A DNA stretch of 64,000 nucleotides, taken from NCBI GenBank assembly GCA_964393605.1, contig CAYMUL010000004.1, positions 1-64,000 on the forward strand, read 5' to 3'. Made by a program: the position numbers and the translations under genes. The notes below the pieces were generated by a model that had not been told where the DNA came from, made no database searches, and saw nothing but the letters and a program-made list of their open reading frames with translations. Source of the stretch: CAYMUL01 sp964393605. Lineage in GTDB: Bacteria; Bacteroidota; Ignavibacteria; Ignavibacteriales; Ignavibacteriaceae. Below, one piece after another: positions 8,444 through 17,884 of this stretch (the first letter of the stretch is position 1; the number at the start of each line of letters is the position of its first letter).

Positions 8444-8830
8444 TTATCTTCGCATGGAGCTAAAAAAAGTTGATACTCCTTTTTTGATTGCAAATAAATT
8501 GTTGATCAGATTATTAGCGGGTACTTCGACTGCTTGTTTCATCTTTTGTTCAAACTCAAAAAGTTTTTCGAATCGATCTTTCACTTCATCAAAAATCCAA
8601 CGGACTTTTGCAATCTGCGATTTTATGTCATCCGATACTTCAATAATTGAGTTGCTTAAATTTTGTAAAGAATCAACAAGCGGCAAAAGATTTTGCGAAA
8701 GTTGATTTACATCTTTTCTTACATCGGAAATTACTTCGACAATTTTTCTTAAATAAATAATTAAGAAAACGCAAAGTGCGGAAGCCGCAATTAAAAGTAT
8801 TACGCTAAAAATCTGAACAACTGATTCCAT
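8444..8830 (-). CDS. DUF948-type membrane-anchored coiled-coil protein
   Basis: A 128-residue protein with one N-terminal membrane segment (about residues 7-27) followed by a long, charged, heptad-like helical region. This is the organisation of DUF948 proteins. They are often encoded beside YtxH proteins, as here, where the gap is 8 bases. Function is unknown; an envelope or stress role is commonly assumed. The ATG at 8830 is preferred over a TTG one codon earlier. Confidence 0.65.
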   Translation of the reverse strand: MESVVQIFSVILLIAASALCVFLIIYLRKIVEVISDVRKDVNQLSQNLLPLVDSLQNLSNSIIEVSDDIKSQIAKVRWIFDEVKDRFEKLFEFEQKMKQAVEVPANNLINNLFAIKKGVSTFFSSMRR

Positions 8831-8838
8831 CAAATTAA

Positions 8839-9252
8839 TTAACTCTTTGCTTGTTTATAAGCATCGATACCGGCTTTGAATGCGCCTTTAACTTTTTCTG
8901 TTTCTTTCAAAACAGTTTCTTTGCCTGATTCGTAGGCATCGCCGGTTTTAGATTTCAGATCGTTAAAAACTCTTTCCGCATCTTTAATCAATTCATCTGC
9001 TTTTACTTTAGCATCGGAAATAAGTTTTTCAGATTTTTGTTTTCCTTCATTGATGGCGGCTGAAGCTTTTTCTTTTGCAACATCAATATATTTTTCGGCG
9101 TCATCCAAAAATTCGTTTGATTTATTTTTGATATCGCTTCTTAATTCTTTACCGCTCTTTGGCGCATATAATAATGCAATTGCCGCGCCAACAATTCCGC
9201 CGGTTAAGAATCCGATTAATAAACCTTTGCTTAAATTACTTTCTTTTGACAT
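8839..9252 (-). CDS. YtxH domain-containing protein
   Basis: A 137-residue protein. The N-terminal glycine-rich membrane segment GFLTGGIVGAAIALLYAPKSG is the YtxH signature (here with the membrane helix at about residues 11-30). A long lysine/glutamate/alanine-rich amphipathic helix follows. A strong ribosome binding site GGAGG lies 5 bases before the ATG. It heads a probable four-gene run with the DUF948, EF-G-like and HIT genes. YtxH proteins are general stress-associated membrane proteins of undefined biochemistry. Confidence 0.82.
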   Translation of the reverse strand: MSKESNLSKGLLIGFLTGGIVGAAIALLYAPKSGKELRSDIKNKSNEFLDDAEKYIDVAKEKASAAINEGKQKSEKLISDAKVKADELIKDAERVFNDLKSKTGDAYESGKETVLKETEKVKGAFKAGIDAYKQAKS

Positions 9253-9349
9253 AATGTCCTCCAGTCGATTAAAAATTTTAATACAAAATAGTGATGAAAC
9301 GACTGAGAATCAAGGTAAGACTAAACATGTTTCTCAGATTTTTAAATTA

Positions 9350-10591
9350 TTAAAGATTATTAACGATTGCTTTCGCAAACTCGTAGGTGCTAACTTCGGT
9401 TGAACCTTTCATCTGTCGCGCGAAATCATAAGTAACTCTCTTTTGTTTAATTGCTTTCTGCATTGCACGCTCAATCATTCGTCCAACTTTCTTCCAACCG
9501 ATGAATTCAAACATCATCACACCCGAAAGAATTACTGAACCGGGATTAACTTTATCTAAACCCGCGTATTTCGGTGCTGTGCCGTGTGTTGCTTCAAAGA
9601 TTGCCGTTTCGTAACTCATGTTTGCGCCGGGTGCAATTCCTAAACCGCCAACCTGCGCGGCAGCGGCGTCGGAGATATAATCACCGTTCAAATTCGGAGT
9701 GGCAACAACATCATATTCTGCAGGGCGAAGTAAAATTTGTTGAAACATGCTATCGGCAATTCTATCTTTAATTATTATTTTTCCTTTCGGCGCAACTCCG
9801 TTGAATTTTGAATATACATCTTCTTCGGTAACGACAAACTCAGCAAACTCTGCCTTAGCAATTTCGTAGCCCCATTCTTTAAAAGAACCTTCAGTAAATT
9901 TCATGATGTTTCCTTTATGAACGAGTGTAACGCTGTTTCGTTTATTAACGATTGCAAACTCGATTGCTTTTTTCACCAATCTTTTCGCACCGAATTCACT
10001 CATCGGTTTAATTCCTATTCCCGATGGCTTGCGAATATTTTTTCCGAAATTTTGATTTAGAAAATCTATCACTTTATCGGATTCGGAAGTATCTGCTTTG
10101 AATTCAATACCTGCATAAACGTCTTCAGTATTTTCGCGAAAGATTGTGATGCTCAAATCTTGCGGGCGTTTTACCGGGCTTGGAACGCCTTTGAAATATT
10201 TTACGGGACGAACGCACGCAAAAAGATCCAACAGCTGACGGAGCGCAACATTTAAACTTCGGATGCCGCCGCCGACAGGGGTGGTCAATGGTCCTTTAAT
10301 TGCGACTTTAAATTCTTTTATTGCTTCGACTGTTTCATCGGGCAACCATTGATTTTCGCCATAAACTTTTAGTGCTTTTTCTCCGGCATAAATTTCCATC
10401 CAGGAAATTTTCTTTTTGCCTTTGAATGCTTTTTCAACTGCGCTATCGAACACAAATTTTGAAGCGCGCCAAATATCGGGACCGGTTCCGTCTCCTTCGA
10501 TAAAAAGTAATATCGGGTTATCAGAAACCTTCGGCTTCCCTTTTCTGAAAATAATTTTATCACCGGACGGAACTACAATTTTATTATACAT
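9350..10591 (-). CDS. icd: Isocitrate dehydrogenase, NADP-dependent
   Basis: A 413-residue enzyme converting isocitrate to 2-oxoglutarate and CO2 in the TCA cycle. The substrate-binding serine region RSLNVALRQ (corresponding to the phosphorylatable Ser of E. coli Icd), the NGDYISDAAAAQVGGLG segment and the C-terminal GTAPKYAG motif are all present. The adjacent Lys-Tyr in that motif corresponds to the residues that select NADP over NAD in E. coli. Length is normal. AAGGAGAT precedes the ATG by nine bases. It follows the flippase-like gene by a 51-base gap with a small 5-base-pair hairpin, so it may have its own promoter. Confidence 0.95.
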   Translation of the reverse strand: MYNKIVVPSGDKIIFRKGKPKVSDNPILLFIEGDGTGPDIWRASKFVFDSAVEKAFKGKKKISWMEIYAGEKALKVYGENQWLPDETVEAIKEFKVAIKGPLTTPVGGGIRSLNVALRQLLDLFACVRPVKYFKGVPSPVKRPQDLSITIFRENTEDVYAGIEFKADTSESDKVIDFLNQNFGKNIRKPSGIGIKPMSEFGAKRLVKKAIEFAIVNKRNSVTLVHKGNIMKFTEGSFKEWGYEIAKAEFAEFVVTEEDVYSKFNGVAPKGKIIIKDRIADSMFQQILLRPAEYDVVATPNLNGDYISDAAAAQVGGLGIAPGANMSYETAIFEATHGTAPKYAGLDKVNPGSVILSGVMMFEFIGWKKVGRMIERAMQKAIKQKRVTYDFARQMKGSTEVSTYEFAKAIVNNL

Positions 10592-10642
10592 TTAAATAAA
10601 TCTCCTTTTGTTTTTAATGAAGCATCAACGGATGCATGAATA

Positions 10643-11599
10643 TTAATTTTCGTTTTCAATAACAATTTTTCCAAATCTCTTTTGGTAAAGAAAAACGCTA
10701 ATCACTCCGACCAAGACTGCAAACCAAAGAGTTACAGCACGAATTAAAAAAGTGGAAGCGACTGCGCTCTCAGGTTCGGCACCGTTTTGAACGAGTATTA
10801 AAGTTAACGAACCTTCGGTAACTCCCAATCCTCCGGGCAACATTGTAATTGCGCCAACAATTGTAGAAAAGGCATAATTGAATGAAGCCCAAAAGAATGA
10901 AAAATCCATTTGAAAATTAGCGAGAATCAAATAATATCCCAAACATTCAAATGCCCATGAAACTAAGCTCAGTAAAGTCATAAATAGCAATGGATTCGGT
11001 TTCAGCATTTCGTATGAACTTTCGTATGCGGAATGAATTGAGAGAAAATATTTTTTTAAAAATTTATTTTTTTCGAAGAGTGATAAAATTGAAAGTGCCG
11101 CTTTGCGCCAACTAATTATTAAAACAACCAATGCAAAAAATGCCGATACAAGTATCACAATCCATCCGCCAAAATTATAGAGATACGCTCCGATCAGCGC
11201 AATTATCAATAGTGAAATGAAATCTGTAATTCTTTCGGCAAAGATTATCGGCGCAGTTCGGCTGACTGAAGTTCCGTTTATTTGTTTGACGAGATAGACT
11301 TTTAACAATTCACCGAATTTACCCGGCGTAATACTCATTATTAAACCGGACATAAAAATAGAAAATGAATCGATACTCTTAATTTTTACGTTGAGTAGTT
11401 TTAAGTAGAAATCCCATTTAAAAAATCGTGATACATAATTCAGAAATGAGAGAAGTAACAATAGAGGAAGAAGCATCCAATTAAATTTTGCAAAGACGTT
11501 GATCAGCAAATCATAATCTGCATAAAAAACAAATCCGATGTAGACTAATCCCGCAAAACCGATGGACAGAAAAATTTTATTTCTAATTTTTTCGAGCAT
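10643..11599 (-). CDS. Flippase-like membrane protein (LPG synthase TM / UPF0104 family)
   Basis: A 318-residue integral membrane protein with about eight segments. The motifs SGLIMSITPGKFGELLKVYLV, TAPIIFAERITD and TMLPGGLGVTEGSLT identify the membrane part of lysylphosphatidylglycerol synthase-like proteins (pfam03706). Without the C-terminal aminoacyl-transferase domain these proteins are thought to move lipids or lipid-linked glycans, but the substrate here is unknown. Its ATG overlaps the Maf stop by one base (TAATG), so translation is probably coupled. Confidence 0.82.
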   Translation of the reverse strand: MLEKIRNKIFLSIGFAGLVYIGFVFYADYDLLINVFAKFNWMLLPLLLLLSFLNYVSRFFKWDFYLKLLNVKIKSIDSFSIFMSGLIMSITPGKFGELLKVYLVKQINGTSVSRTAPIIFAERITDFISLLIIALIGAYLYNFGGWIVILVSAFFALVVLIISWRKAALSILSLFEKNKFLKKYFLSIHSAYESSYEMLKPNPLLFMTLLSLVSWAFECLGYYLILANFQMDFSFFWASFNYAFSTIVGAITMLPGGLGVTEGSLTLILVQNGAEPESAVASTFLIRAVTLWFAVLVGVISVFLYQKRFGKIVIENEN

Positions 11600-12177
11600 T
11601 ATAAAATCTTTATCAGATTAGAATAGAGCGAAGCGAGCGGAAGCCCGACAACATTATAATAGCAACCACTAATTTTTTTTATAAACACGGCACCGAAATC
11701 ATCCTGAATTCCATACGCGCCGGCTTTATCCATCGGGCTACCGGTGGCAATGTAATTCCAAATTTCATCATCCGTTAATTCCCGAAAATAAACTTGAGTG
11801 GCTTCCACTTCAACAATTTCCTTTTTATTGCATGTATTGAAGATTGCAAAACCGGTAAAGACCGTATGTTCTCTGCCGCTCAGTTTTCTTAAAATGTTAA
11901 ATGCATCTTGCGTATCAATAGGTTTTGCAATTGAGTGATTATCAATTACAACTGTCGTATCAGCCGAAATAATGATTCCCTGTTGAATATTTGCTTTCGC
12001 GGATTCGAGTTTTAGTTTTGCAACACGTTGAACTGCATCTCGTGGTAATTCATTTTCAAAAAATTCCTCATCTACTTCAACGGCATGAACGGTTACATTC
12101 AAATTCAATTGTTGAAGTAATTTCAATCTGCGAGGAGATTTTGAAGCGAGATATATTTTAGGAATGTTCTTAATCAT
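11599..12177 (-). CDS. maf: Maf family nucleotide pyrophosphatase
   Basis: A 192-residue protein with the Maf signatures LASKSPRR (residues about 8-15, substrate phosphate binding) and ISADTTVV (catalytic Asp), plus AGAYGIQ and a C-terminal YYNVVGLPL. Maf proteins hydrolyse non-canonical or surplus nucleoside triphosphates such as dTTP, UTP and modified forms, acting in house-cleaning and, in some species, division arrest. The frame is open far upstream, but the family start is the ATG at 12177, which overlaps the end of the SpoIID gene by 8 bases. Confidence 0.9.
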   Translation of the reverse strand: MIKNIPKIYLASKSPRRLKLLQQLNLNVTVHAVEVDEEFFENELPRDAVQRVAKLKLESAKANIQQGIIISADTTVVIDNHSIAKPIDTQDAFNILRKLSGREHTVFTGFAIFNTCNKKEIVEVEATQVYFRELTDDEIWNYIATGSPMDKAGAYGIQDDFGAVFIKKISGCYYNVVGLPLASLYSNLIKIL

Positions 12178-13504
12178 ATACTTTGTAAATTTTTGTATTC
12201 GTAAAATAATGGGATAAAATCTCATCACAACTTTGTCCAGTTTCCGAGCGATAGATGCAACCCCACTGACATAAACCAACGCCATGCCCCGAACCTCTTC
12301 CGTTGATTGTAAGTTTGATAATTTTATTCTCTTCTTTTTCCAACTCCAAATCAAAAAACAAACTACGGAGGATTCCGTTATTCTGTTTCTGCCGGAAGGA
12401 GTTGCGAATTTCTTTTCCCTCAAAAGTATAAACCGAGTCGTTCGCGAATATGAAACTAAGTTTTACAACTCTCCCCGAACTATTCTTCGATTCAATTTTT
12501 ACATCTGTAAGATTTTCTTTTGAAATATCTAAACCATGTTTTTTTAGAACGATTGCCTTTATTTCTTCTGGAGAATAAGATTCACTCCATGAAAAATTTT
12601 TTGCGGAAGAACAATAGATTTTCTCTCCATCTTTTTTTGAAATTAAATAAGGAATCGGTTTTGGATTAAAAACATTCTCAACATTCTCGGTCGCACCGCC
12701 GCAATTTGAGTGATAGAAAATCTTTGCAAGCGATTCTTCATAACCAAGAATACGACCGCGCGTATTGTTAATTGCATCGGCTTCAAAAGTATTTTCTTTA
12801 AATATTCCGCCATAAAGTTGATCGCGAGTATCGGCAAAAACATCAAAGTGAGTTTTCTTTTCAGAAATTCTCATCATCGCGAATGTTCGTGCTGTGATCG
12901 CAAATGCCTTCAGTGCCTCAAGATGAGTAGGTTGATATTTAATTCCCATTTCTAATGGAAGCACGCCTTTAAGATAGACTTCAATATTAAGTTCATTGAT
13001 TACTAAAATTTTTCCCGATGAATTAATTATTCTTATTGCACCGGCATAATTTCTGTCATTCAGATTGATCCCATCACCATTCTCAACTCTGAGTTCGAAA
13101 AAATCTGCATGGAATTTTTTATCACCGATTGCCGCAACAAATTTTTCATCTTCCAAAAAAAATTTTATCAAATTTCCTTTGCCAACCTGCGCGATTCGTT
13201 TCCCCGCAGAAAATAGATTCAAATTTTGCTTTACATGAAAATCAAAACTCGCAGTCGATTCTTGAAGGAGTATTCTAATAGTAGGATTGTTCGGGTTGAG
13301 ATTCAGTCCGTCTAATTTTTCTATGTAGCGTGAAGAAACGCAATTCAAACTTACAAGCGAAAGAATTGAAAATAAAATTAGCCGAACTAAAATAGTTAAG
13401 TTAGTTTTGGAAGAGAGAGAGTAGTGAGAAGAAATTTCTAAAGCAGATGTTTTATCTGAACATTGCTTTGATACTGCCCCATGTTCTTTTAACACTTGAA
13501 ACAC
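12170..13504 (-). CDS. SpoIID/LytB domain lipoprotein
   Basis: About 444 residues. A SpoIID domain covers most of the protein. Its segments PLEMGIKYQPTHLEALKAFAITARTFA and the C-terminal GRGSGHGVGLCQWG motif match the family that binds denuded glycan strands or acts as a lytic transglycosylase. A hydrophobic stretch ends in SLNC, a plausible lipobox. The start is uncertain: no ATG precedes the signal, only GTG codons at 13504 and 13495, both of which overlap the upstream gene and leave a long N-terminal region. Translational coupling to the upstream secreted protein or a rare start codon is likely. The gene overlaps maf by 8 bases. Confidence 0.78.
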   Translation of the reverse strand: MFQVLKEHGAVSKQCSDKTSALEISSHYSLSSKTNLTILVRLILFSILSLVSLNCVSSRYIEKLDGLNLNPNNPTIRILLQESTASFDFHVKQNLNLFSAGKRIAQVGKGNLIKFFLEDEKFVAAIGDKKFHADFFELRVENGDGINLNDRNYAGAIRIINSSGKILVINELNIEVYLKGVLPLEMGIKYQPTHLEALKAFAITARTFAMMRISEKKTHFDVFADTRDQLYGGIFKENTFEADAINNTRGRILGYEESLAKIFYHSNCGGATENVENVFNPKPIPYLISKKDGEKIYCSSAKNFSWSESYSPEEIKAIVLKKHGLDISKENLTDVKIESKNSSGRVVKLSFIFANDSVYTFEGKEIRNSFRQKQNNGILRSLFFDLELEKEENKIIKLTINGRGSGHGVGLCQWGCIYRSETGQSCDEILSHYFTNTKIYKVYD

Positions 13505-13847
13505 TATGAGAAACGGTTATTTCGTTAGAATATGAAACAGTATTATCGTTGTCTATTAACTTCAATCTGTAAATGAAAACTAAATCGCCTTGTGATTTGT
13601 ACACATTTTCATCGATGAAGTAGTAGTAGGAATTATCCCCTTTTGCCTGCACGGTTGAAACTTGAATGAAGCCGGTATTCAATGTTTTTCTTTCAATAAC
13701 AAAATTGTTAAGATTTGCTTCGCTTCGAGTTTTCCATTCGATCTTAATGTTGCCTGAATTGCTTCTGGCGGTGAAGAACTCGATATAACCGCCTGCAATT
13801 GCGGTTATCATCAAAACCATGAATATTGAGAGAATCTTTATTTTCAT
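13452..13847 (-). CDS. Small secreted protein with fibronectin-like fold
   Basis: A 131-residue protein with a signal peptide (residues about 1-20). The segment IKIEWKTRSEANLNNFVIER closely resembles the conserved opening of beta-sandwich domains common in secreted Bacteroidota proteins. No T9SS sorting tail follows, and it is only one domain long. The start at 13847 gives the signal peptide; upstream in-frame codons are not supported. Its 3' end overlaps the SpoIID gene. Function is unknown, but coexpression with SpoIID suggests an envelope role. Confidence 0.65.
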   Translation of the reverse strand: MKIKILSIFMVLMITAIAGGYIEFFTARSNSGNIKIEWKTRSEANLNNFVIERKTLNTGFIQVSTVQAKGDNSYYYFIDENVYKSQGDLVFIYRLKLIDNDNTVSYSNEITVSHSVSSVKRTWGSIKAMFR

Positions 13848-14051
13848 GGGCAAAATATATTGGCTACGAATTTTAAAACCAAATAATTTTTTAGTCGCTA
13901 CCCTCATGGCAACCCTTGCTCACATCTGGCAATTGCGAAAAGAATGAACAAAAAATATTTTGCTCAATTTCAAAAAACTTGCAGTATAACTTCAATATTA
14001 TTTTTCAAATGTTTTATATTATGTTTCAAAAATGAAATATTAGAGTACTTG

Positions 14052-16394
14052 ATGCAATCAAACAGCGTTCGAACGATAAAAGGTATTAATGAATTATCGA
14101 ACACAGCCAAAAAGGGATCTTCATCAATTTATGATGAAATTTGCAACTTTTTAGTAGAACAACTCGATATACATTCTGCCGCAATATTCAGATTCAACGA
14201 AAATAATAAATTAATTCTCACCGGTAAATCCAGTGCAGTGAAGAAAGCTTTACTACCGGATTCAATTTATCAGTGTAATCATTGCCAACCTCTGGCAAAA
14301 AATGAATCGGGTTATAAAATTGTACCTGCGGAAAATTGTGAAATTCAAATCACTGATTTCTCGCTTCCGGAATTATGCCTGACATTTATATCCGGTGATG
14401 CTCAAAATTATTTATTGAAGCTGGCGCAGAAAACATCATTCACAAAAAGCGATGAAGAAAATTTAACTTCCGTAATTGAATTTGTTGTTGCAACGATTAA
14501 TTCTGTGAGTGCAAATTCTAACAGCGAGCTAAGTTTGGCAAGCATCATAACACAAATTTCAAATGAACTACGAACACCGACGAATAGCATAGTCGGTTTT
14601 GCTTCTCTTCTGAATGATGAAAAACTAACTTCGAATCAAGCTGAATATGTTACAACACTTCGTGAAAATGCACAGAAGGTGCTATCACTATTGAATGACT
14701 TGATTGAAGTGGCGAAAGCAGAAGCACAAACGCAATCGCCAATTTTATCCGTGGTTGAACCGAAAGCATTTCTTGAAGAAATTATTTCAACTTCAAATCT
14801 TTCCCAGATTCAACCGCGAATAACAACAGAAATAATTATTGACAAATCTGTTCCCGGCTCAATCAAACTTGATAATGCGAAAATCAGAACTTCAATTCTC
14901 AATAGTATTCTCGTACTTTCGTCTTTTAGTGATGAAGGGAAAATTACACTGAATTTCGCAATGCAATCTGCTAATAAATGTTCATTGAGGATTGTAAATA
15001 CTAATGCAGTCATTCCGAGTGTTACTCTAAAAAATATTTTCACACCCATGCAATTTGGAGACAACAGATTTCAAAAACATTCTCCGTTAACTCCAATATC
15101 TTTGATTGTCGTAAAAAATTATTTAGAACTTTTGGGTGGCTCTCTCCGTGTGAACAGCAGTAGTTCTAAAGGAACTGTTTTCGATATTCAATTCAATGTT
15201 GAATCGATGAGTGCAATTGAATCTCAAATCAGTGCTCTGCCAAAAGCGGGAGAAAAATCTAAAGTACTCGTGATTGAAGACGATTACGCAACTTCAAAAC
15301 TTTTAAGCAATTATTTAAATAAGTGGGGATATGAACCGACTATCGTCAACTCCGGCGAACGTGCACTGCAAGTTATCGAGAAGGAACATTTTCTTGCAAT
15401 TATCACTGACATTGTGTTGCCGGATATTAATGGATTAGAACTCCTGAAAAAATTGAACGAGCATCCGAACACAAAAAATTCACCGGTAATTGTTTGTTCA
15501 GTTGAAGCCGAACAACAAAAAGCATTTTTGATGGGTGCTGTAGAATATTTTGTGAAACCGATAAAGTACAAAGATCTCGTGGAAGTTTTGACGAGTTATA
15601 AATTGAAAAAAGATTCAAACATTCTTTGTGTGGATGATGACGTTCCGACTCTCAATCTTGTGAAGAGTGCAATCGATTCACTCGGGTTTAATGCAATTGC
15701 CGAAGCCCATTCCTCACAAGTTATGAAGTTGATTCAGAATATTGATCTTGATCTCGCGATAGTTGATCTTGACATGCCAGAGCTGAGCGGTTTTGATTTA
15801 ATTAAATTAATTAAATCCGATCCAAAGTTTGCAAATCTTCCAATCGTTATTTATACCGGTAAAGAAAATTTTGATGAAGATTTAAAAAAGATTGACGGAT
15901 TGTTTGCAGATTTATTAAGCAAACGAAGTACGAAGATAGAAGACCTCGCGTCCACCATTAACAGCATGATAAACCGGTACGATGTTCCCTCTACACCCGA
16001 TGAAGTAACGAAACATCCTGAAATTCCGAAAATACTTTTAGTCGAGGATTACAAACATTCACAAATAATTGTTACTCGACTGTTAAAGAAAAATAATTTT
16101 ACTTCGATCATCGTTGTCGAAAACGGTGCCGAAGCATTAGACCAGGTAAAAACAAATGCTTTCGATTTGATTTTGATGGATATGCAAATGCCCGTAATGA
16201 ACGGATTTGAGGCAACAGAAAAAATTAGACAGTTGCCGAATTACAAAGAAACTCCGATCATTGCACTAACTGCATTCGCAATGAAAGGCGATCGCGAAAA
16301 ATGTCTTGAAGCCGGTGCTACAGATTATATTCCAAAACCAATTGATAGCAACGATTTTATCGACAAAGTAAAATACTATACTTCAAAAAATTAA
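14052..16394 (+). CDS. Hybrid histidine kinase-like protein with three receiver domains; kinase core degenerate
   Basis: A 780-residue protein. A GAF-like N-terminal region (residues about 20-150) precedes a HisKA-like helix hairpin, a HATPase-like domain and three receiver domains (about 403-520, 525-645 and 659-780). The H-box reads SNELRTP: Asn171 (14562-14564) replaces the phospho-accepting His. The ATPase N-box asparagine and the G1/G2 glycine motifs are also missing. All three receivers keep a phosphorylatable Asp region (TDIVLPD, VDLDMPE, MDMQMPV), the third with the full SKP/TA-type set. It probably acts as a pseudokinase scaffold receiving phosphate from elsewhere. The start at 14052 is preferred; an upstream ATG at 13944 would add a Phe/Cys-rich extension. 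Confidence 0.8.
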   Translation: MQSNSVRTIKGINELSNTAKKGSSSIYDEICNFLVEQLDIHSAAIFRFNENNKLILTGKSSAVKKALLPDSIYQCNHCQPLAKNESGYKIVPAENCEIQITDFSLPELCLTFISGDAQNYLLKLAQKTSFTKSDEENLTSVIEFVVATINSVSANSNSELSLASIITQISNELRTPTNSIVGFASLLNDEKLTSNQAEYVTTLRENAQKVLSLLNDLIEVAKAEAQTQSPILSVVEPKAFLEEIISTSNLSQIQPRITTEIIIDKSVPGSIKLDNAKIRTSILNSILVLSSFSDEGKITLNFAMQSANKCSLRIVNTNAVIPSVTLKNIFTPMQFGDNRFQKHSPLTPISLIVVKNYLELLGGSLRVNSSSSKGTVFDIQFNVESMSAIESQISALPKAGEKSKVLVIEDDYATSKLLSNYLNKWGYEPTIVNSGERALQVIEKEHFLAIITDIVLPDINGLELLKKLNEHPNTKNSPVIVCSVEAEQQKAFLMGAVEYFVKPIKYKDLVEVLTSYKLKKDSNILCVDDDVPTLNLVKSAIDSLGFNAIAEAHSSQVMKLIQNIDLDLAIVDLDMPELSGFDLIKLIKSDPKFANLPIVIYTGKENFDEDLKKIDGLFADLLSKRSTKIEDLASTINSMINRYDVPSTPDEVTKHPEIPKILLVEDYKHSQIIVTRLLKKNNFTSIIVVENGAEALDQVKTNAFDLILMDMQMPVMNGFEATEKIRQLPNYKETPIIALTAFAMKGDREKCLEAGATDYIPKPIDSNDFIDKVKYYTSKN

Positions 16395-16402
16395 AATCAC
16401 AG

Positions 16403-17878
16403 TTGAACAATAACGAAAAAATAAGAGTGAGGTTTGCACCTTCGCCAACGGGATATTTACACGTTGGCGGTTTGCGAACAGCACTTTTCAATTATCTCTT
16501 CTCAAAAAAAAATCATGGCACTTTCGTTTTGCGAATTGAGGACACGGATCAGGCTCGTTATGTTGAGGGCACAGTTGAAAACCTAATCGCATCACTGAGG
16601 TGGGCAGGATTAACTTTCGATGAAGGGCCTGAAGTCGGTGGAAATTACGGACCATATTTTCAATCGCAACGCCTTTCGATTTACCAAAAATATTCTGATG
16701 AATTAATCAAAACCGGAAAAGCGTATTATTGTTTTTGCACGTCCGAGCGATTAAAAGAACTTCGAGCAGAACAAGAACGACAAAAACTTCCGCAAGCAAA
16801 GTATGATAAACATTGCCTCAACCTCACGAAAGAAGAGATTGACGATAAACTAAATTCTTCCACACCTTACGTAGTACGATTGAATGTACCGCAATCCCAA
16901 AAAATAATTTTTCAGGACATCGTTCGCGGCGAGGTTGAATTTGACAGTAACAACATTGACGATCAAGTGTTGATTAAAAGTGATGGATTCCCAACTTACC
17001 ACTTAGCAAATGTTGTCGATGATCATTTGATGGAAATAAGTCATGTAATTCGCGGAGAGGAATGGCTTTCATCAACTCCGAAACATGTTTTGTTGTACGA
17101 TGCATTTAATTGGGAAAGACCGCAATTCGCGCATCTTCCGTTGCTGCTCAACCCCGACAAATCTAAATTAAGTAAGCGTCAGGGAGATGTTGCAGTGGAA
17201 GATTATCGTGATAAAGGATATTTGAAAGAAGCACTTATAAATTTTGTTGCACTGCTCGGTTGGAATGCAGGTGATGATAAAGAATTTTATTCGATGAACG
17301 AATTGATTGATGCGTTTTCTCTCGAGCGCATTAATAAATCCGGCGCAGTTTTTGATGTTGTGAAATTAACTGCTCTGAATGCGCAACATATACGAAACAA
17401 AGATAACAGTGAACTACTCCAACTTTTAAAAACCGAAGTTGGAAGTTTGGAATCGAATATTCAAGAAACACTTTCAAATTTTGACGATAAATATTTGCTT
17501 TCTGTAATTGAAGCAATGAAAGAACGAGTTTCTTTTGTCAAAGAATTTATCACAAGTTGTATTTATTTTTATTCCCCACCGAATGAATATGAAGCAAAGG
17601 CAATTGAAAAAAATTGGAAGCCGGAGACAACTGAGCATCTAAATAAATTGCGCGAGAGATTTTCTGAATTACAAAATCCTTCGAAGGAAACATTTGAAAC
17701 TGCACTCACTCAAGTTGCTGAAGAGTTGCAAGTTGGTAAAGGAAAATTGATTCATCCATTGCGTTTGGCAGTATCGGGGCAAAGCATTGGCGCAGGACTG
17801 TTCGATATTCTTGCAATCCTTTCTAAGGAAGAAGTCATCAATAGGATTGACGCGGCGCTCGAGAAAATTAAAATTTAA
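16403..17878 (+). CDS. gltX: Glutamyl-tRNA synthetase
   Basis: A 491-residue class I synthetase that charges tRNA-Glu. The HIGH-type motif is PSPTGYLHVGGLRTALFNYL near the N-terminus and the KMSKS-type loop is KLSKR. Other conserved stretches are LRIEDTDQ and the C-terminal anticodon-binding helical bundle. Length is normal. The start is TTG at 16403, eight bases after the hybrid kinase stop, so it may be read from the same transcript. It converges on lexA, whose stop is only a few bases away. Confidence 0.96.
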   Translation: MNNNEKIRVRFAPSPTGYLHVGGLRTALFNYLFSKKNHGTFVLRIEDTDQARYVEGTVENLIASLRWAGLTFDEGPEVGGNYGPYFQSQRLSIYQKYSDELIKTGKAYYCFCTSERLKELRAEQERQKLPQAKYDKHCLNLTKEEIDDKLNSSTPYVVRLNVPQSQKIIFQDIVRGEVEFDSNNIDDQVLIKSDGFPTYHLANVVDDHLMEISHVIRGEEWLSSTPKHVLLYDAFNWERPQFAHLPLLLNPDKSKLSKRQGDVAVEDYRDKGYLKEALINFVALLGWNAGDDKEFYSMNELIDAFSLERINKSGAVFDVVKLTALNAQHIRNKDNSELLQLLKTEVGSLESNIQETLSNFDDKYLLSVIEAMKERVSFVKEFITSCIYFYSPPNEYEAKAIEKNWKPETTEHLNKLRERFSELQNPSKETFETALTQVAEELQVGKGKLIHPLRLAVSGQSIGAGLFDILAILSKEEVINRIDAALEKIKI

Positions 17879-17884
17879 TTCTGT

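Noticed and set aside
10606..10642. Small hairpin GCATC-AACG-GATGC between the flippase-like gene and icd
   Set aside because: Only 5 base pairs and no T run, so not called as a terminator.
12178..12423. N-terminal extension of Maf by 82 residues
   Set aside because: The extension overlaps coding sequence of the SpoIID gene and Maf proteins start at the MIKNIPKIYLASKSPRR region.
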